Source: Nostoc sp. PCC 7107 (GTDB lineage: Bacteria > Cyanobacteriota > Cyanobacteriia > Cyanobacteriales > Nostocaceae). Taken from it: a DNA stretch of 64,000 nt. Below the pieces are notes generated by a model. It did not search any database. It saw only the letters and a list, made by a program, of their open reading frames with translations, and was not told where the DNA came from. Position 1 is the first letter of the stretch; every line of letters begins with the position of its first letter. Positions 28,442-37,311 of the stretch are shown piece by piece. The position numbers and the translations under genes are program-made. The stretch is from positions 2,388,501 through 2,452,500 of the forward strand of contig NC_019676.1 in assembly GCF_000316625.1 (NCBI RefSeq), given 5' to 3'.

Positions 28442-29581
28442 ATGCAGCAACGGCGTTTATTCCCAAAGCATAATATTTTGGATTCCGCTAACACTTTTAA
28501 CTCTAGAAGTTATGGGTTTTGGCTTCTCAAGGGTATCACTACTGGACGACGGGTTGATAAATTCCAGTTTTTTACTTTTTACTTTTTACTTTTTACTTTT
28601 TTATTGATTCCCATCGCTGTAAAGGCCAGTGATATTACCCAACAACTGCATCGTCCGTTAAGCAGTTCTAATTGGCAATATTCCAGAGATGAAGCTGATA
28701 GTTTGCTGCGAATTGGTGAACAACAATATCGCTCTGGAAATGGGGCGAAGACTATTGATTCTTGCTTACAAGCTTTAGATATTTATCATTCAGTTGGTGA
28801 CGTTAGATCTACAGGTTTAACTTATGAATTATTAGCGAAAGCTTATATTCAACAGGAGCGTTTTAAAGAAGGGGAAGACGCTTTACGCCGCCGATTAGCG
28901 ATCGCAAGAGATAGCAAAGATTTTCAAGCGCAAATTTTTGCACTAAATAATATCGCCGCGATTCTCCTTCAAGGAGGTGAAACAGCCGCAGCAGGTCGCA
29001 CAGTCCAAGAAGCATTAACAATTGCTCAAGGTGTAAACAATATCGAAGGTAAAGGACTTTCTTTGAGCAATTTAGGTTTAGTATCTGCGAGATCGGGTGA
29101 TTATAATCAGGCGATTAAACTTTATGAAACTGCTTTGACTTATCGCCGTCAAAAAAATGACCCAATTGGGGAAGCAAATACGCTCAATAATTTAGGTGAT
29201 GCTTATCTGGCTGCGGGGAATTATCCAGATACCATTGGTACTTATGGGTTAGCAATGCGGTTGGCAAGAATTAATGGCGATCGCACTATTCAATTACGCG
29301 CTATTGATGGTTTAGTGAAAGCGCATACTTCCGTCGGACGTAATGAACGGGCTTTTGAATTACTCCAAGAGCGTTTAGTGATCGCTCAAGAATTACAAAA
29401 TTTACCAGAACAATTGAAAACTTTTGAATCTTATGCTGAGTTCTATGAGCAGTTAGGTAATTATTCTACTGCTAAGAATTTTTACGAAAGAGCAATTGCG
29501 ATCGCCAATAGTATAGAAGACACAAAACGCGAACTGGTGTTAAAAGATAGATTAACAAAGTTGCAGAAAAAGCGAAATTGA
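28442..29581 (+). CDS. Exported TPR-repeat protein
   Basis: 379 residues. A long basic N-terminus (about 40 residues) leads into the hydrophobic core FFTFYFLLFTFLLIPIAVKA, a signal peptide with cleavage likely after VKA. The rest is about seven tetratricopeptide repeats, for example ANTLNNLGDAYLAAGNYPDT and GLSLSNLGLVSARSGDYNQA, so it is probably a periplasmic scaffold for protein-protein contacts. The hydrophobic core is encoded by four tandem TTTTTAC heptamers (28569-28596), a repeat also found in spacers. The GTTTT-ATG context has no strong ribosome binding site, so the start is uncertain. Confidence 0.78.
   Translation: MQQRRLFPKHNILDSANTFNSRSYGFWLLKGITTGRRVDKFQFFTFYFLLFTFLLIPIAVKASDITQQLHRPLSSSNWQYSRDEADSLLRIGEQQYRSGNGAKTIDSCLQALDIYHSVGDVRSTGLTYELLAKAYIQQERFKEGEDALRRRLAIARDSKDFQAQIFALNNIAAILLQGGETAAAGRTVQEALTIAQGVNNIEGKGLSLSNLGLVSARSGDYNQAIKLYETALTYRRQKNDPIGEANTLNNLGDAYLAAGNYPDTIGTYGLAMRLARINGDRTIQLRAIDGLVKAHTSVGRNERAFELLQERLVIAQELQNLPEQLKTFESYAEFYEQLGNYSTAKNFYERAIAIANSIEDTKRELVLKDRLTKLQKKRN
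28569..28596 (+). repeat. TTTTTAC heptamer x4 inside the TPR gene signal peptide
   Basis: Four perfect TTTTTAC units, flanked by further Ts. As seven is not a multiple of three, the units are read in successive frames and give Phe/Leu/Tyr/Thr codons. The same heptamer occurs three times at 55538-55558 in a spacer. Confidence 0.9.
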
Positions 29582-29975
29582 TGTTTACGGTATTCATCTG
29601 TTGATCAAAATATACGCGGAAAAACTAGATCCCCGATTTCTTCCAGAAATCGGGGATCTAGTTTTATTTGAGAAAAAATACATAGCAGTTTTCGACTCAG
29701 GAAAGTACAGGAAAAAATAATTAACCGCAGATGCACGCAGATGTAGATGCGCTCTTCGGCTCGCAGGCTACGCGGATGGAATTGTGTGATTGCCCTCAAT
29801 TGGCTGCGACTATGTGATATAAAAAAAATAAATATAAATTAGCTTAAAAAATCTCAATTACAGTCGGAATTCTCAGTAATTTTTATTGTATAAATACCTA
29901 AATTAATCAAAATAAATATATTTATTGAGCAGGTTGCACTATCCCTGATTGTTTACAGAGTAAATAAGATTAATT
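29582..29975. other. Intergenic region with a large hairpin and dispersed repeats
   Basis: About 390 bp between the TPR gene and the ATPase gene. It holds the 21-bp-stem hairpin listed separately, a CCGCAGATGCACGCAGATGT word near 29725 and a GCTCGCAGGCTACGCGGATG word near 29760. The last 150 bp are strongly AT-rich and lead to the ATPase start. No gene is supported. Confidence 0.55.
29621..29669. repeat. Perfect 21-bp-stem palindromic element or terminator
   Basis: Arms at 29621-29641 and 29645-29665 are perfectly complementary with a 3-base loop; the core reads GATCCCCGATTTCT. T-rich sequence (TTTTATTT) follows, so it could terminate the TPR gene, but the long perfect stem and short loop look more like a mobile palindromic repeat unit. 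Confidence 0.85.
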
Positions 29976-31310
29976 ATGCCTTTAGATTTAGAAAGATTTT
30001 ATCAGGCTTGTAATCCTAGTCGCCCTCTTATGATGGGAGATGCAAGCGATCGCCGCTATTATATCGATTTTGCGGCGGTGCGGGGGGGCAAAATTATTGA
30101 GGCTTTGCTGCGAACAATTACCCGCATTTCCCCAGATATTCCCACTTGTCAATTGTTTACCGGACATTTGGGTTGTGGAAAATCTACAGAATTATTGCGA
30201 TTGAAAGCCGAGTTAGAAGAACAAAAATTTCATGTAGTTTATTTTGAATCTACCCATGTCTTAGAAATGGCAGATGTAGACATAACAGATATTTTACTAG
30301 CGATCGCCGGACAAGTCAGCGAAAGTCTCGAAGCTAGAAAAATCCGCCTTAAGCCGAGTTACTTCACAAAATTATTTACAGAAATTGTTGATTTTCTCCA
30401 AACACCAATTGACTTGGGAGTAGAAGCAGAATTATCTGTGGGGATAGCCAAAATCACCGCCAAAACTAAAGAAAGTCCCCAACTGCGGCGACGGTTAAGA
30501 GATTATCTCGAACCGCGTACTCAAAATATTTTGCAGTCCATCAATAAAGAACTCCTAGAACGCGCCAATAACGAACTGAAAAATCAAGGTAAAAAAGGTC
30601 TAGTAGTAATTGTTGATAACTTAGATCGGGTAGCGATTCGGCCTTTACCATCTGGGCGATCGCTGCCAGAATATTTATTTATTGAACGTGGTGAGCAATT
30701 ACGTAAACTCGCGTGCCATTTAGTTTACACGATTCCCTTGTCTTTAATTTTCTCTAACGATAGTGCCGAACTTCAGCATCGTTTAGGTGGTGGGGTTGCG
30801 CCCAAGGTTTTACCGATGATCCCTGTGCGTCTGCGTTCTGGGGAAATATTTAACCAAGGGTTAACACTCATGCGACAAATGGTGTTAGCGAGAGCCTTTC
30901 CTGACATCGAACCAGGCGATCGGTTAGGCTTATCTACAGAGGTATTTGATAACCTGGAAACCTTAGATCGATTGTGCTTGATTAGCGGTGGTCATGTACG
31001 GGATTTACTAGGGCTGTTATTTGACTGTTTAAGAGAGCAAGATCCACCATTTGAGCGCGACTGCGTAGAACTAGTGATTCAACGCCAAAGAGACTATCGC
31101 GCTCACGCCATTGACTCCCATGAATGGGAACTCATTTTTCAGGTGGTACAACAGCAACGAGTCGGTGGTGATATCGCCTATCACACCCTGTTACGTAGCT
31201 TGTTTGTCTTTGAATATCGTGATCATCGAGGTGCTTGGTTTGCTGTCAACCCAGTCATAGCAGAGACGCAAAAATTTACAACATGGTTGAACACACACAA
31301 GCAGACATAA
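29976..31310 (+). CDS. AAA-type P-loop ATPase of a two-gene STAND module
   Basis: 444 residues. The Walker A motif is GHLGCGKST (63-71) and Walker B is GLVVIVDNLDR (about 208-218), an ORC/AAA_22-like pattern with an Asp-rich end. A helical C-terminal region contains FDNLETLDRLCLISGGHVRDLLGLLFDC, a winged-helix-like part (EWELIFQVVQQQRVGGDIAY) and ends with FAVNPVIAETQKF. The enzymatic role is unknown; it looks like a switch or loader ATPase rather than a transport ATPase. The next gene starts inside this one (28-base overlap), so the two proteins are surely coexpressed and probably act together. Confidence 0.72.
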   Translation: MPLDLERFYQACNPSRPLMMGDASDRRYYIDFAAVRGGKIIEALLRTITRISPDIPTCQLFTGHLGCGKSTELLRLKAELEEQKFHVVYFESTHVLEMADVDITDILLAIAGQVSESLEARKIRLKPSYFTKLFTEIVDFLQTPIDLGVEAELSVGIAKITAKTKESPQLRRRLRDYLEPRTQNILQSINKELLERANNELKNQGKKGLVVIVDNLDRVAIRPLPSGRSLPEYLFIERGEQLRKLACHLVYTIPLSLIFSNDSAELQHRLGGGVAPKVLPMIPVRLRSGEIFNQGLTLMRQMVLARAFPDIEPGDRLGLSTEVFDNLETLDRLCLISGGHVRDLLGLLFDCLREQDPPFERDCVELVIQRQRDYRAHAIDSHEWELIFQVVQQQRVGGDIAYHTLLRSLFVFEYRDHRGAWFAVNPVIAETQKFTTWLNTHKQT

Positions 31311-34300
31311 AATCTGCTAACCAGAGGGCGTTGCGGAGTTTAAGCAGAGCGATTTCTCTGTCACGGGGACAATTCTCGGTAGTTTTGGTGTGTTGCAACT
31401 ATCGCGTCTTGCAAGCACAAATACTGCAACAATTAGAAGCATCTTCTCTAGGCTCAATCAAACAACTCGTTTTACCCCACAATGCGAGAAGTCTTTACAG
31501 CACCATTCATGTTCAGCTGCGTACTGATGAACAGCAACCAGCTGCATTAAATATCTTGGGTTTAGAGTCAGTAGAACGGATTGATGACTTACTGAGTTCA
31601 ATAAATCAAATCCGCGATGAATTTCCTAAACGTCATTCATTCCCGATGATTTTTTGGGTGAATGATCAAGTCTTGCAAAAAGTCGTGCGTTTAGCGCCAG
31701 ATTTTGCGAGTTGGGCGGCGACACCAATTCGTTTTGAAATGACAACAACTCAATTACAAGAATTTTTGCGTCAAGAAACAGACTCTTTATTTGCGACAGT
31801 TTTACCGACACAGCATCAAGATAATCAAGGTACACACTCTACCTTAGAGCAAGTCTGGGAACATAACGATGAACTCCACTGTGCAATTCAAGAGTTGCGC
31901 CAGCGGGGGATTACCTTAGAACCAGAACTATACGCCAGTTTAGAATTTGTTTTTGGTTTAGATAATTATGTTGGCGATCGCATTGGGCGAGCCTTAACTC
32001 ATTTTCAACAAAGCTTAATAATTTGGCAACAATTAGCATTAGAAAATGAGTCAGATAATCTTAACCAAACAATTCCCAATACCTGGACTACAGAATTAGA
32101 TATTCTGAGCAATCATACTTCGCCTTTAGTGCGCCAAGGAGTATTACTTTATTATTTAGGATTATGTTATTCTCGCCTCGCCGAGCAGAATCAAATTGAA
32201 AACCGCCGCTGTTGGGATGAATCTAAAGCTTATTTACAGCAATCATGTAATGTTTTACAGTTAGCGCAACGACCAGATATAGTCGCTGAATTTATTAGTC
32301 AACTCGCAGAAGTTTTAGAACATCTACAAGAATGGTCAGAATTACAAACTGTAGCTCAAAAATCTTTAGAACTACATCAAATTTATGGTAGTCAAATTCA
32401 ACTTGCTTGTGATTATGGTTTTTTAGCCCAAGTAGCTTTGCAACAGTCGCGGTGGATGCAGGCGAGTATTTTAGCTCATGTATCTTTATTAAAATTAGGA
32501 GAAGCCCAAAGACAAGGCGCTTCTCACCAATATTTATTTCCCTTATTGTTGGCGCAAATTTATTATTTAATTCTAGCGGAAGCCCAGCAAAGTTTAGGCG
32601 ACCATAAAATTGCCAACGAATATTTAGATAAAGCCGCGAAAGAATTACCCAATGCTTTAGAAAACAGCGCCCATCAATATAATGCCCATCGTTATATTCG
32701 CTTATTGCGGACACTGCGATCGCTTTATTTTGCCGCTGGGCGATATCTGGAAGCCTACACTATCAGACAAAAACGGCGTTCTGTTGAACAGCAATACGGC
32801 TTTCGGGCTTTTATTGGGGCGGGACGCTTGCAACCCCAAAGACAAGCCACTAACCCAGCCTTGATGTCACCCTCTGGAACTAGCAGCGTCGCCCTAGAAA
32901 TTGCGGCTTCCGGTCGAGAAGGCGATATTAATAACTTAATTGGCAAAATTAGCCGCACTGACCAAAAGCTGATGGTAATTCACGGTCAGTCAGGCGTAGG
33001 TAAAAGTTCCACCGTCAGCGCTGGACTAGTACCAGCATTACAAAATCGTACCGTAGGCGATCAAATTGCCGTACCTGTAGTTATCCAAGTTTACACAGAT
33101 TGGGTACGAGAATTTGGTAAAGCTTTAACTGCGGCGATGTCTCAAGTTAACGGCGAAGAAGCTTTAGAAGTAGCCGCATCTGACAGCAACGTCCCCACAA
33201 CTACCGCCGATATTTTGGCACAATTAACCGCAAATGCGAATAATCATTTAATTACAGTTTTAATTTTTGACCAATTTGAAGAATTTTTCTTTACTTGTAT
33301 TCAATTAGCTCAAAGGCAAGAATTTGATAGATTTTTGCGAGATTGCTTGAATATTTCCTTCATTAAAATTGTCTTTTCCCTCAGAGAAGATTATTTATAT
33401 CGGCTGTTAGAATTTAGAAATTTATCAGCCTTAGAAGCGATAGATTATAATATCCTCGATAAAAATATTCGTTATCAATTAAATAATTTTTCACCCGAAT
33501 ATGCCAAAGTCATCATTCAAAAGTTAACTGAGCGATCGCAAATGAGCTTGGAACCAGCTTTAATAGATGCTTTGGTTGCAGATTTATCAGCAGACTTAGG
33601 AGAAGTCAGACCAATTGAATTACAAGTTGTCGGCGCACAAATCCAAGATGAGAGAATTAATACTTTAGCGCAATATCAACCATATCGACCGAATAAACTA
33701 ATTGAACGTTATATTAGGGAATTAATCAAAGACTGCGGCCCCGAAAATGAACGAGCGGCTTTACTAGTTTTATATTTACTCACCGATGAAACTAATCAAA
33801 GACCTTTTAAAACTCGTGCCGAATTAGCCACAGAAATTGCCGAATTAGAAGATGCGAGTAAGTTAGAGTTAGTCTTAAATATTTTAGTCAGTTCTGGGTT
33901 AGTAGTGTTGTTTCCTGATGTACCAGAACGTTATCAATTAATTCATGATTATTTAGTAGACTTAATTCGTTACTTACAAGAACAAGAATCTAGTTTACAA
34001 GTCAAACTTGATCAGCTACGCCACAAAGTTGATCAAAGTGAGTCAGAAATTGAGCGACTCAAAAGCGAACTCCGCCAAAAAAAGCAACAAGTTAGACTCC
34101 CCGAAGTTCAACCACAGCAAAGTTTAGATTTAGTCACAGAACTGCGAGAATTACGCAAGCGGGAAGAATTAAGTCAGTTAGAAATTGAACAATTACGGTC
34201 GGTGCTGAAAGAAAAAGAATTAACAGCACAATTAGCAGCAACTCAAGAGAAACAACGGCTTAACGAAACGCGATTAAATCGTTCGTTGAAAGTTGCTTTA

Positions 34301-36361
34301 TCGGTGGCATTTTTAGCTATCTTTGGTTTATCAGTTTCTATCATCACAGTTTTAGACAGCGAAATTAAAACCCTGAGTGTTTCTAGTGAAGCTTTATTTG
34401 CTTCCCAAAAAGGCATCGATGCTTTAAAAGAAGGAATAAAAGCTGGTAGAAAATTACAACAAGCTTTGTGGGTAGATTCTTCAACCAGACAGCAGGTGCA
34501 GACAGCACTTTATCAAGCAGTTTCGGGCGTGAGGGAGTTTAATCGGTTAGAAAGTCATACAGGTGGTGTCAATAGTGCAGTATTTAGTGGCGATCGCGCT
34601 TTAATTGTCTCCGGTAGCGCCGATAATAGCATTAAACTCTGGCGTACCGATGGTACTTTGCTCAAAACCCTTTGGGGACATCAAGATATCGTCAATAGTG
34701 TAAGTTTTAGTCCTGATGGTCATACAATTGCCTCTGGTAGTCAAGATATGACCGTCAGATTATGGAGTCGGGAAGGTAAACCACTCAAAACTCTCCAAGG
34801 TCATACAGCTGTAGTTAATAGTGTAAGTTTTAGTCCTGATGGGCAAATTATTGCCTCAGCCAGTACTGACAACAGCGTGAAATTGTGGAGTCGTGACGGT
34901 AAATTACTCCGCACCTTAACTGGACACCAAAGTTCTGTTTTAGATGTCGCTTGGTCGCCCGATAATCAAACTCTAGCTTCCGCTAGTGCTGATAAAACTA
35001 TCAAACTGTGGAACCGGGAAGGTAAAGTACTGAAAAGTTGGCAAGCACATAATGATGCAGTAAAAAGCCTAGCTTGGTCGCCCGACAGTAAAACTCTTGT
35101 TTCCGGCAGTTTAGATCAAACAATTAAACTATGGAATCTTCAAGGTCAACTCATCAGAACTGTTTCTGGGCATACAGCAGAAATTACCAGCGTTAGTTTT
35201 AGTCCCGATGGTCATACAATTGCTTCAGCTAGTCTTGACCAAACTGTGAAGTTATGGAATCCGCAAGGTTTACTGTTGGGAACCCTCAGAGGTCATAACA
35301 ATTGGGTTAATAGTGTAAGTTTTAGTTCTGACAGTCGAACTTTAATTTCCGCTGGTCGTGACAAAACTGTAAAGCTGTGGCGCTGGGATAATGTGCTGCT
35401 ACGTAACCCCGAAAGTGACCAAGCAGACTGGATTACGAGTATCAGTTTTAGCCCTGATAGCCGCAACATCGCCGCCGCTAGTCGTGATTCCACCGTCAAA
35501 ATATTGAATAGCACAGGGGAACTTTTACGCACCTTACAAGGCCATCAAGGTCAAGTTTGGGGTGTAGCTTGGTCGCCTGATGGACAAAACATTGTCTCAG
35601 CCAGTAAAGATAAAACAGTCAAAATTTGGCAGCGTGATGGCAAACTACTGCATACATTAACAGGACATCGAGATACTGTACTGGGTGTAGCTTGGTCTGG
35701 TGATGGTCGAATCATCGCCTCGGCTAGTAAGGATGCAGCCGTTAAGCTTTGGAGTCGGGATGGCAAACTGCTGCACACCTTAAAAGGACATCGAGATGCG
35801 GTGAATTGGGTGGATTTTAGTCCTGACGGTAAATTGTTAGCCTCAGCCAGTGATGATAAAACCGTCATTATTTGGAGTCGGGATGGAAAACGACAAAAAA
35901 CCTTAAACCGTCATAACAGTCCAGTAAATGGTGTCGCTTGGTCAACTGATGGTAAAATTTTAGCTTCCGCTAGTATTGATAGCACGATTAAAATTTGGAG
36001 TCGAGACGGTCAACTACTCAATGATATTCCTGGAGATGGGGATAGTTTCATTAGCGTGAATTTTAGTCATGATAGCAAAACAATAGTAGCTGCCAGCGAT
36101 GATAAGCTCAAGCTATGGAACCGAGATGGAACGTTACTGATTGCGCTCAAAGGCGATAAGGATGAATTGACCAGTGTGACTTTTAGCCCAGATGGTAAAA
36201 TTTTAGCCGCAGGTAGCGGTAAAGGTATGGTAATTTTTCGGACGTTAGCAGATATCAAACTAGAGCATTTGCTAACAATGGGTTGTGATTTGCTGCATGA
36301 TTATTTCCAGACTAACCCTAAAGTTAGTCAGAGCGATCGCGCTTTATGTTTTAGGTATTGA
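31283..36361 (+). CDS. Giant nSTAND NTPase with WD40 propellers
   Basis: 1692 residues from ATG 31283, which overlaps the ATPase gene by 28 bases; the frame is open further upstream, but only inside that gene. N-terminal domain (about 1-170) resembles a degenerate P-loop (LVCCNYRVLQAQ where GKT/S is expected; MIFWVNDQ like Walker B), possibly an inactive STAND. A helical TPR-like region follows (about 180-520), then an nSTAND1-type NTPase: GREGDINNLIGKI, Walker A GQSGVGKSS (about 567) and Walker B LIFDQFEEFF (about 657). Coiled coil (about 900-1000), one TM helix (about 1003-1025), then 14 WD40 repeats (about 1086-1660), enough for two seven-blade propellers. This is the layout of signal-sensing STAND proteins, with the propeller as sensor. 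Confidence 0.85.
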   Translation: MVEHTQADIKSANQRALRSLSRAISLSRGQFSVVLVCCNYRVLQAQILQQLEASSLGSIKQLVLPHNARSLYSTIHVQLRTDEQQPAALNILGLESVERIDDLLSSINQIRDEFPKRHSFPMIFWVNDQVLQKVVRLAPDFASWAATPIRFEMTTTQLQEFLRQETDSLFATVLPTQHQDNQGTHSTLEQVWEHNDELHCAIQELRQRGITLEPELYASLEFVFGLDNYVGDRIGRALTHFQQSLIIWQQLALENESDNLNQTIPNTWTTELDILSNHTSPLVRQGVLLYYLGLCYSRLAEQNQIENRRCWDESKAYLQQSCNVLQLAQRPDIVAEFISQLAEVLEHLQEWSELQTVAQKSLELHQIYGSQIQLACDYGFLAQVALQQSRWMQASILAHVSLLKLGEAQRQGASHQYLFPLLLAQIYYLILAEAQQSLGDHKIANEYLDKAAKELPNALENSAHQYNAHRYIRLLRTLRSLYFAAGRYLEAYTIRQKRRSVEQQYGFRAFIGAGRLQPQRQATNPALMSPSGTSSVALEIAASGREGDINNLIGKISRTDQKLMVIHGQSGVGKSSTVSAGLVPALQNRTVGDQIAVPVVIQVYTDWVREFGKALTAAMSQVNGEEALEVAASDSNVPTTTADILAQLTANANNHLITVLIFDQFEEFFFTCIQLAQRQEFDRFLRDCLNISFIKIVFSLREDYLYRLLEFRNLSALEAIDYNILDKNIRYQLNNFSPEYAKVIIQKLTERSQMSLEPALIDALVADLSADLGEVRPIELQVVGAQIQDERINTLAQYQPYRPNKLIERYIRELIKDCGPENERAALLVLYLLTDETNQRPFKTRAELATEIAELEDASKLELVLNILVSSGLVVLFPDVPERYQLIHDYLVDLIRYLQEQESSLQVKLDQLRHKVDQSESEIERLKSELRQKKQQVRLPEVQPQQSLDLVTELRELRKREELSQLEIEQLRSVLKEKELTAQLAATQEKQRLNETRLNRSLKVALSVAFLAIFGLSVSIITVLDSEIKTLSVSSEALFASQKGIDALKEGIKAGRKLQQALWVDSSTRQQVQTALYQAVSGVREFNRLESHTGGVNSAVFSGDRALIVSGSADNSIKLWRTDGTLLKTLWGHQDIVNSVSFSPDGHTIASGSQDMTVRLWSREGKPLKTLQGHTAVVNSVSFSPDGQIIASASTDNSVKLWSRDGKLLRTLTGHQSSVLDVAWSPDNQTLASASADKTIKLWNREGKVLKSWQAHNDAVKSLAWSPDSKTLVSGSLDQTIKLWNLQGQLIRTVSGHTAEITSVSFSPDGHTIASASLDQTVKLWNPQGLLLGTLRGHNNWVNSVSFSSDSRTLISAGRDKTVKLWRWDNVLLRNPESDQADWITSISFSPDSRNIAAASRDSTVKILNSTGELLRTLQGHQGQVWGVAWSPDGQNIVSASKDKTVKIWQRDGKLLHTLTGHRDTVLGVAWSGDGRIIASASKDAAVKLWSRDGKLLHTLKGHRDAVNWVDFSPDGKLLASASDDKTVIIWSRDGKRQKTLNRHNSPVNGVAWSTDGKILASASIDSTIKIWSRDGQLLNDIPGDGDSFISVNFSHDSKTIVAASDDKLKLWNRDGTLLIALKGDKDELTSVTFSPDGKILAAGSGKGMVIFRTLADIKLEHLLTMGCDLLHDYFQTNPKVSQSDRALCFRY

Positions 36362-36551
36362 CATTTTCCCCAACTTAACGCATTGATATTTTACTAAAAA
36401 ATTACATATTTGTAATGAGAATTTTTGAATTTACTATTAAATTTTTATAAAAACTTTACCTAAATATTGCTAAGGGACAAGAAAACACGGTACAAGAAAC
36501 CTAGCTTCAAAAAGCTACAGCAAATAAACGTTAAAAAAATTGACCCTTTAT

Positions 36552-37175
36552 ATGAGCCAGAAATTTCTCGCTGTTGCAACCGCCTCATTCGTACTTGTTA
36601 GCAGTGGTTTAATAACTAAGGCTGAAGCTTTTAGCATTACTCCTGACAAAAATGGGCCAACATTTATTCTTAATGCAGAAAATAATTCTTTAAAAGCTAT
36701 CAGAAGGTTAGAAATTTTCAACAAAAAGTATGACGTAAATTTTATCACCGGAACTTTTGAAGATTTATCGCTCACAAACCAGGGAATTGCAACTTTTTAT
36801 ACAAATGCTAATGATGCGCGAAGGGCTAGTACAACTCTTTGGCAAAGCTTAATTAATTTATATGACTCATCAGATAATGGATTTTCACAAATAGAAGATA
36901 TTGAGGGAAATTTATCTCATCAATGGAATGTTCCCTTTGTTTTTAGTAATGGTCTTGGAGCAGGTTGGTGGCGTGGATTAATTAATGATAATTATATTGG
37001 TTTAAGTAGAAGCAGGCGAGTCGGCGCTTCAACCTTAAATTTTACTGAAGTAACTTACGCCAACTTTACACCGTCAACAGGATCATCTGTGCCTGAACCT
37101 CTAACTATTCTGGGTAGCTTAACTGCGGCTGGCTTTGGTATTGCTATAAAAAGAAAATTTGTCTCTCAGCACTAA
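36552..37175 (+). CDS. Exported protein with PEP-CTERM sorting signal
   Basis: 207 residues. Signal peptide MSQKFLAVATASFVLVSSGL followed by a mature domain of unknown fold. The C-terminus shows the full PEP-CTERM layout: VPEPLTILGSLTAAGFGIAI and a basic tail KRKF. Such proteins are sorted and cleaved by exosortase and usually go to the cell surface or extracellular polysaccharide. The ATG at 36552 is chosen over an in-frame TTG at 36540 because it gives a standard signal peptide. It follows the STAND gene in the same direction across 190 AT-rich bases and probably has its own promoter. Confidence 0.82.
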   Translation: MSQKFLAVATASFVLVSSGLITKAEAFSITPDKNGPTFILNAENNSLKAIRRLEIFNKKYDVNFITGTFEDLSLTNQGIATFYTNANDARRASTTLWQSLINLYDSSDNGFSQIEDIEGNLSHQWNVPFVFSNGLGAGWWRGLINDNYIGLSRSRRVGASTLNFTEVTYANFTPSTGSSVPEPLTILGSLTAAGFGIAIKRKFVSQH

Positions 37176-37311
37176 GATTAATAAATTACCAGTCAATGTG
37201 AACATTGCCTAACCTAAAGTTATTGAGAATGATGCAAGATATTAATTGACTATACTCTGTACTGAGTGCTAAGTAAGTACGAATATGATATGACTAAGCA
37301 CTCAGCACTCT

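Noticed and set aside
29605-29799. 64-codon frame across the 21-bp-stem hairpin
   Set aside because: It runs through a palindrome and dispersed repeats, so the frame is incidental.
31235-31282. Upstream extension of the giant STAND protein
   Set aside because: It lies entirely inside the preceding gene in another frame; ATG 31283 is a simpler start.
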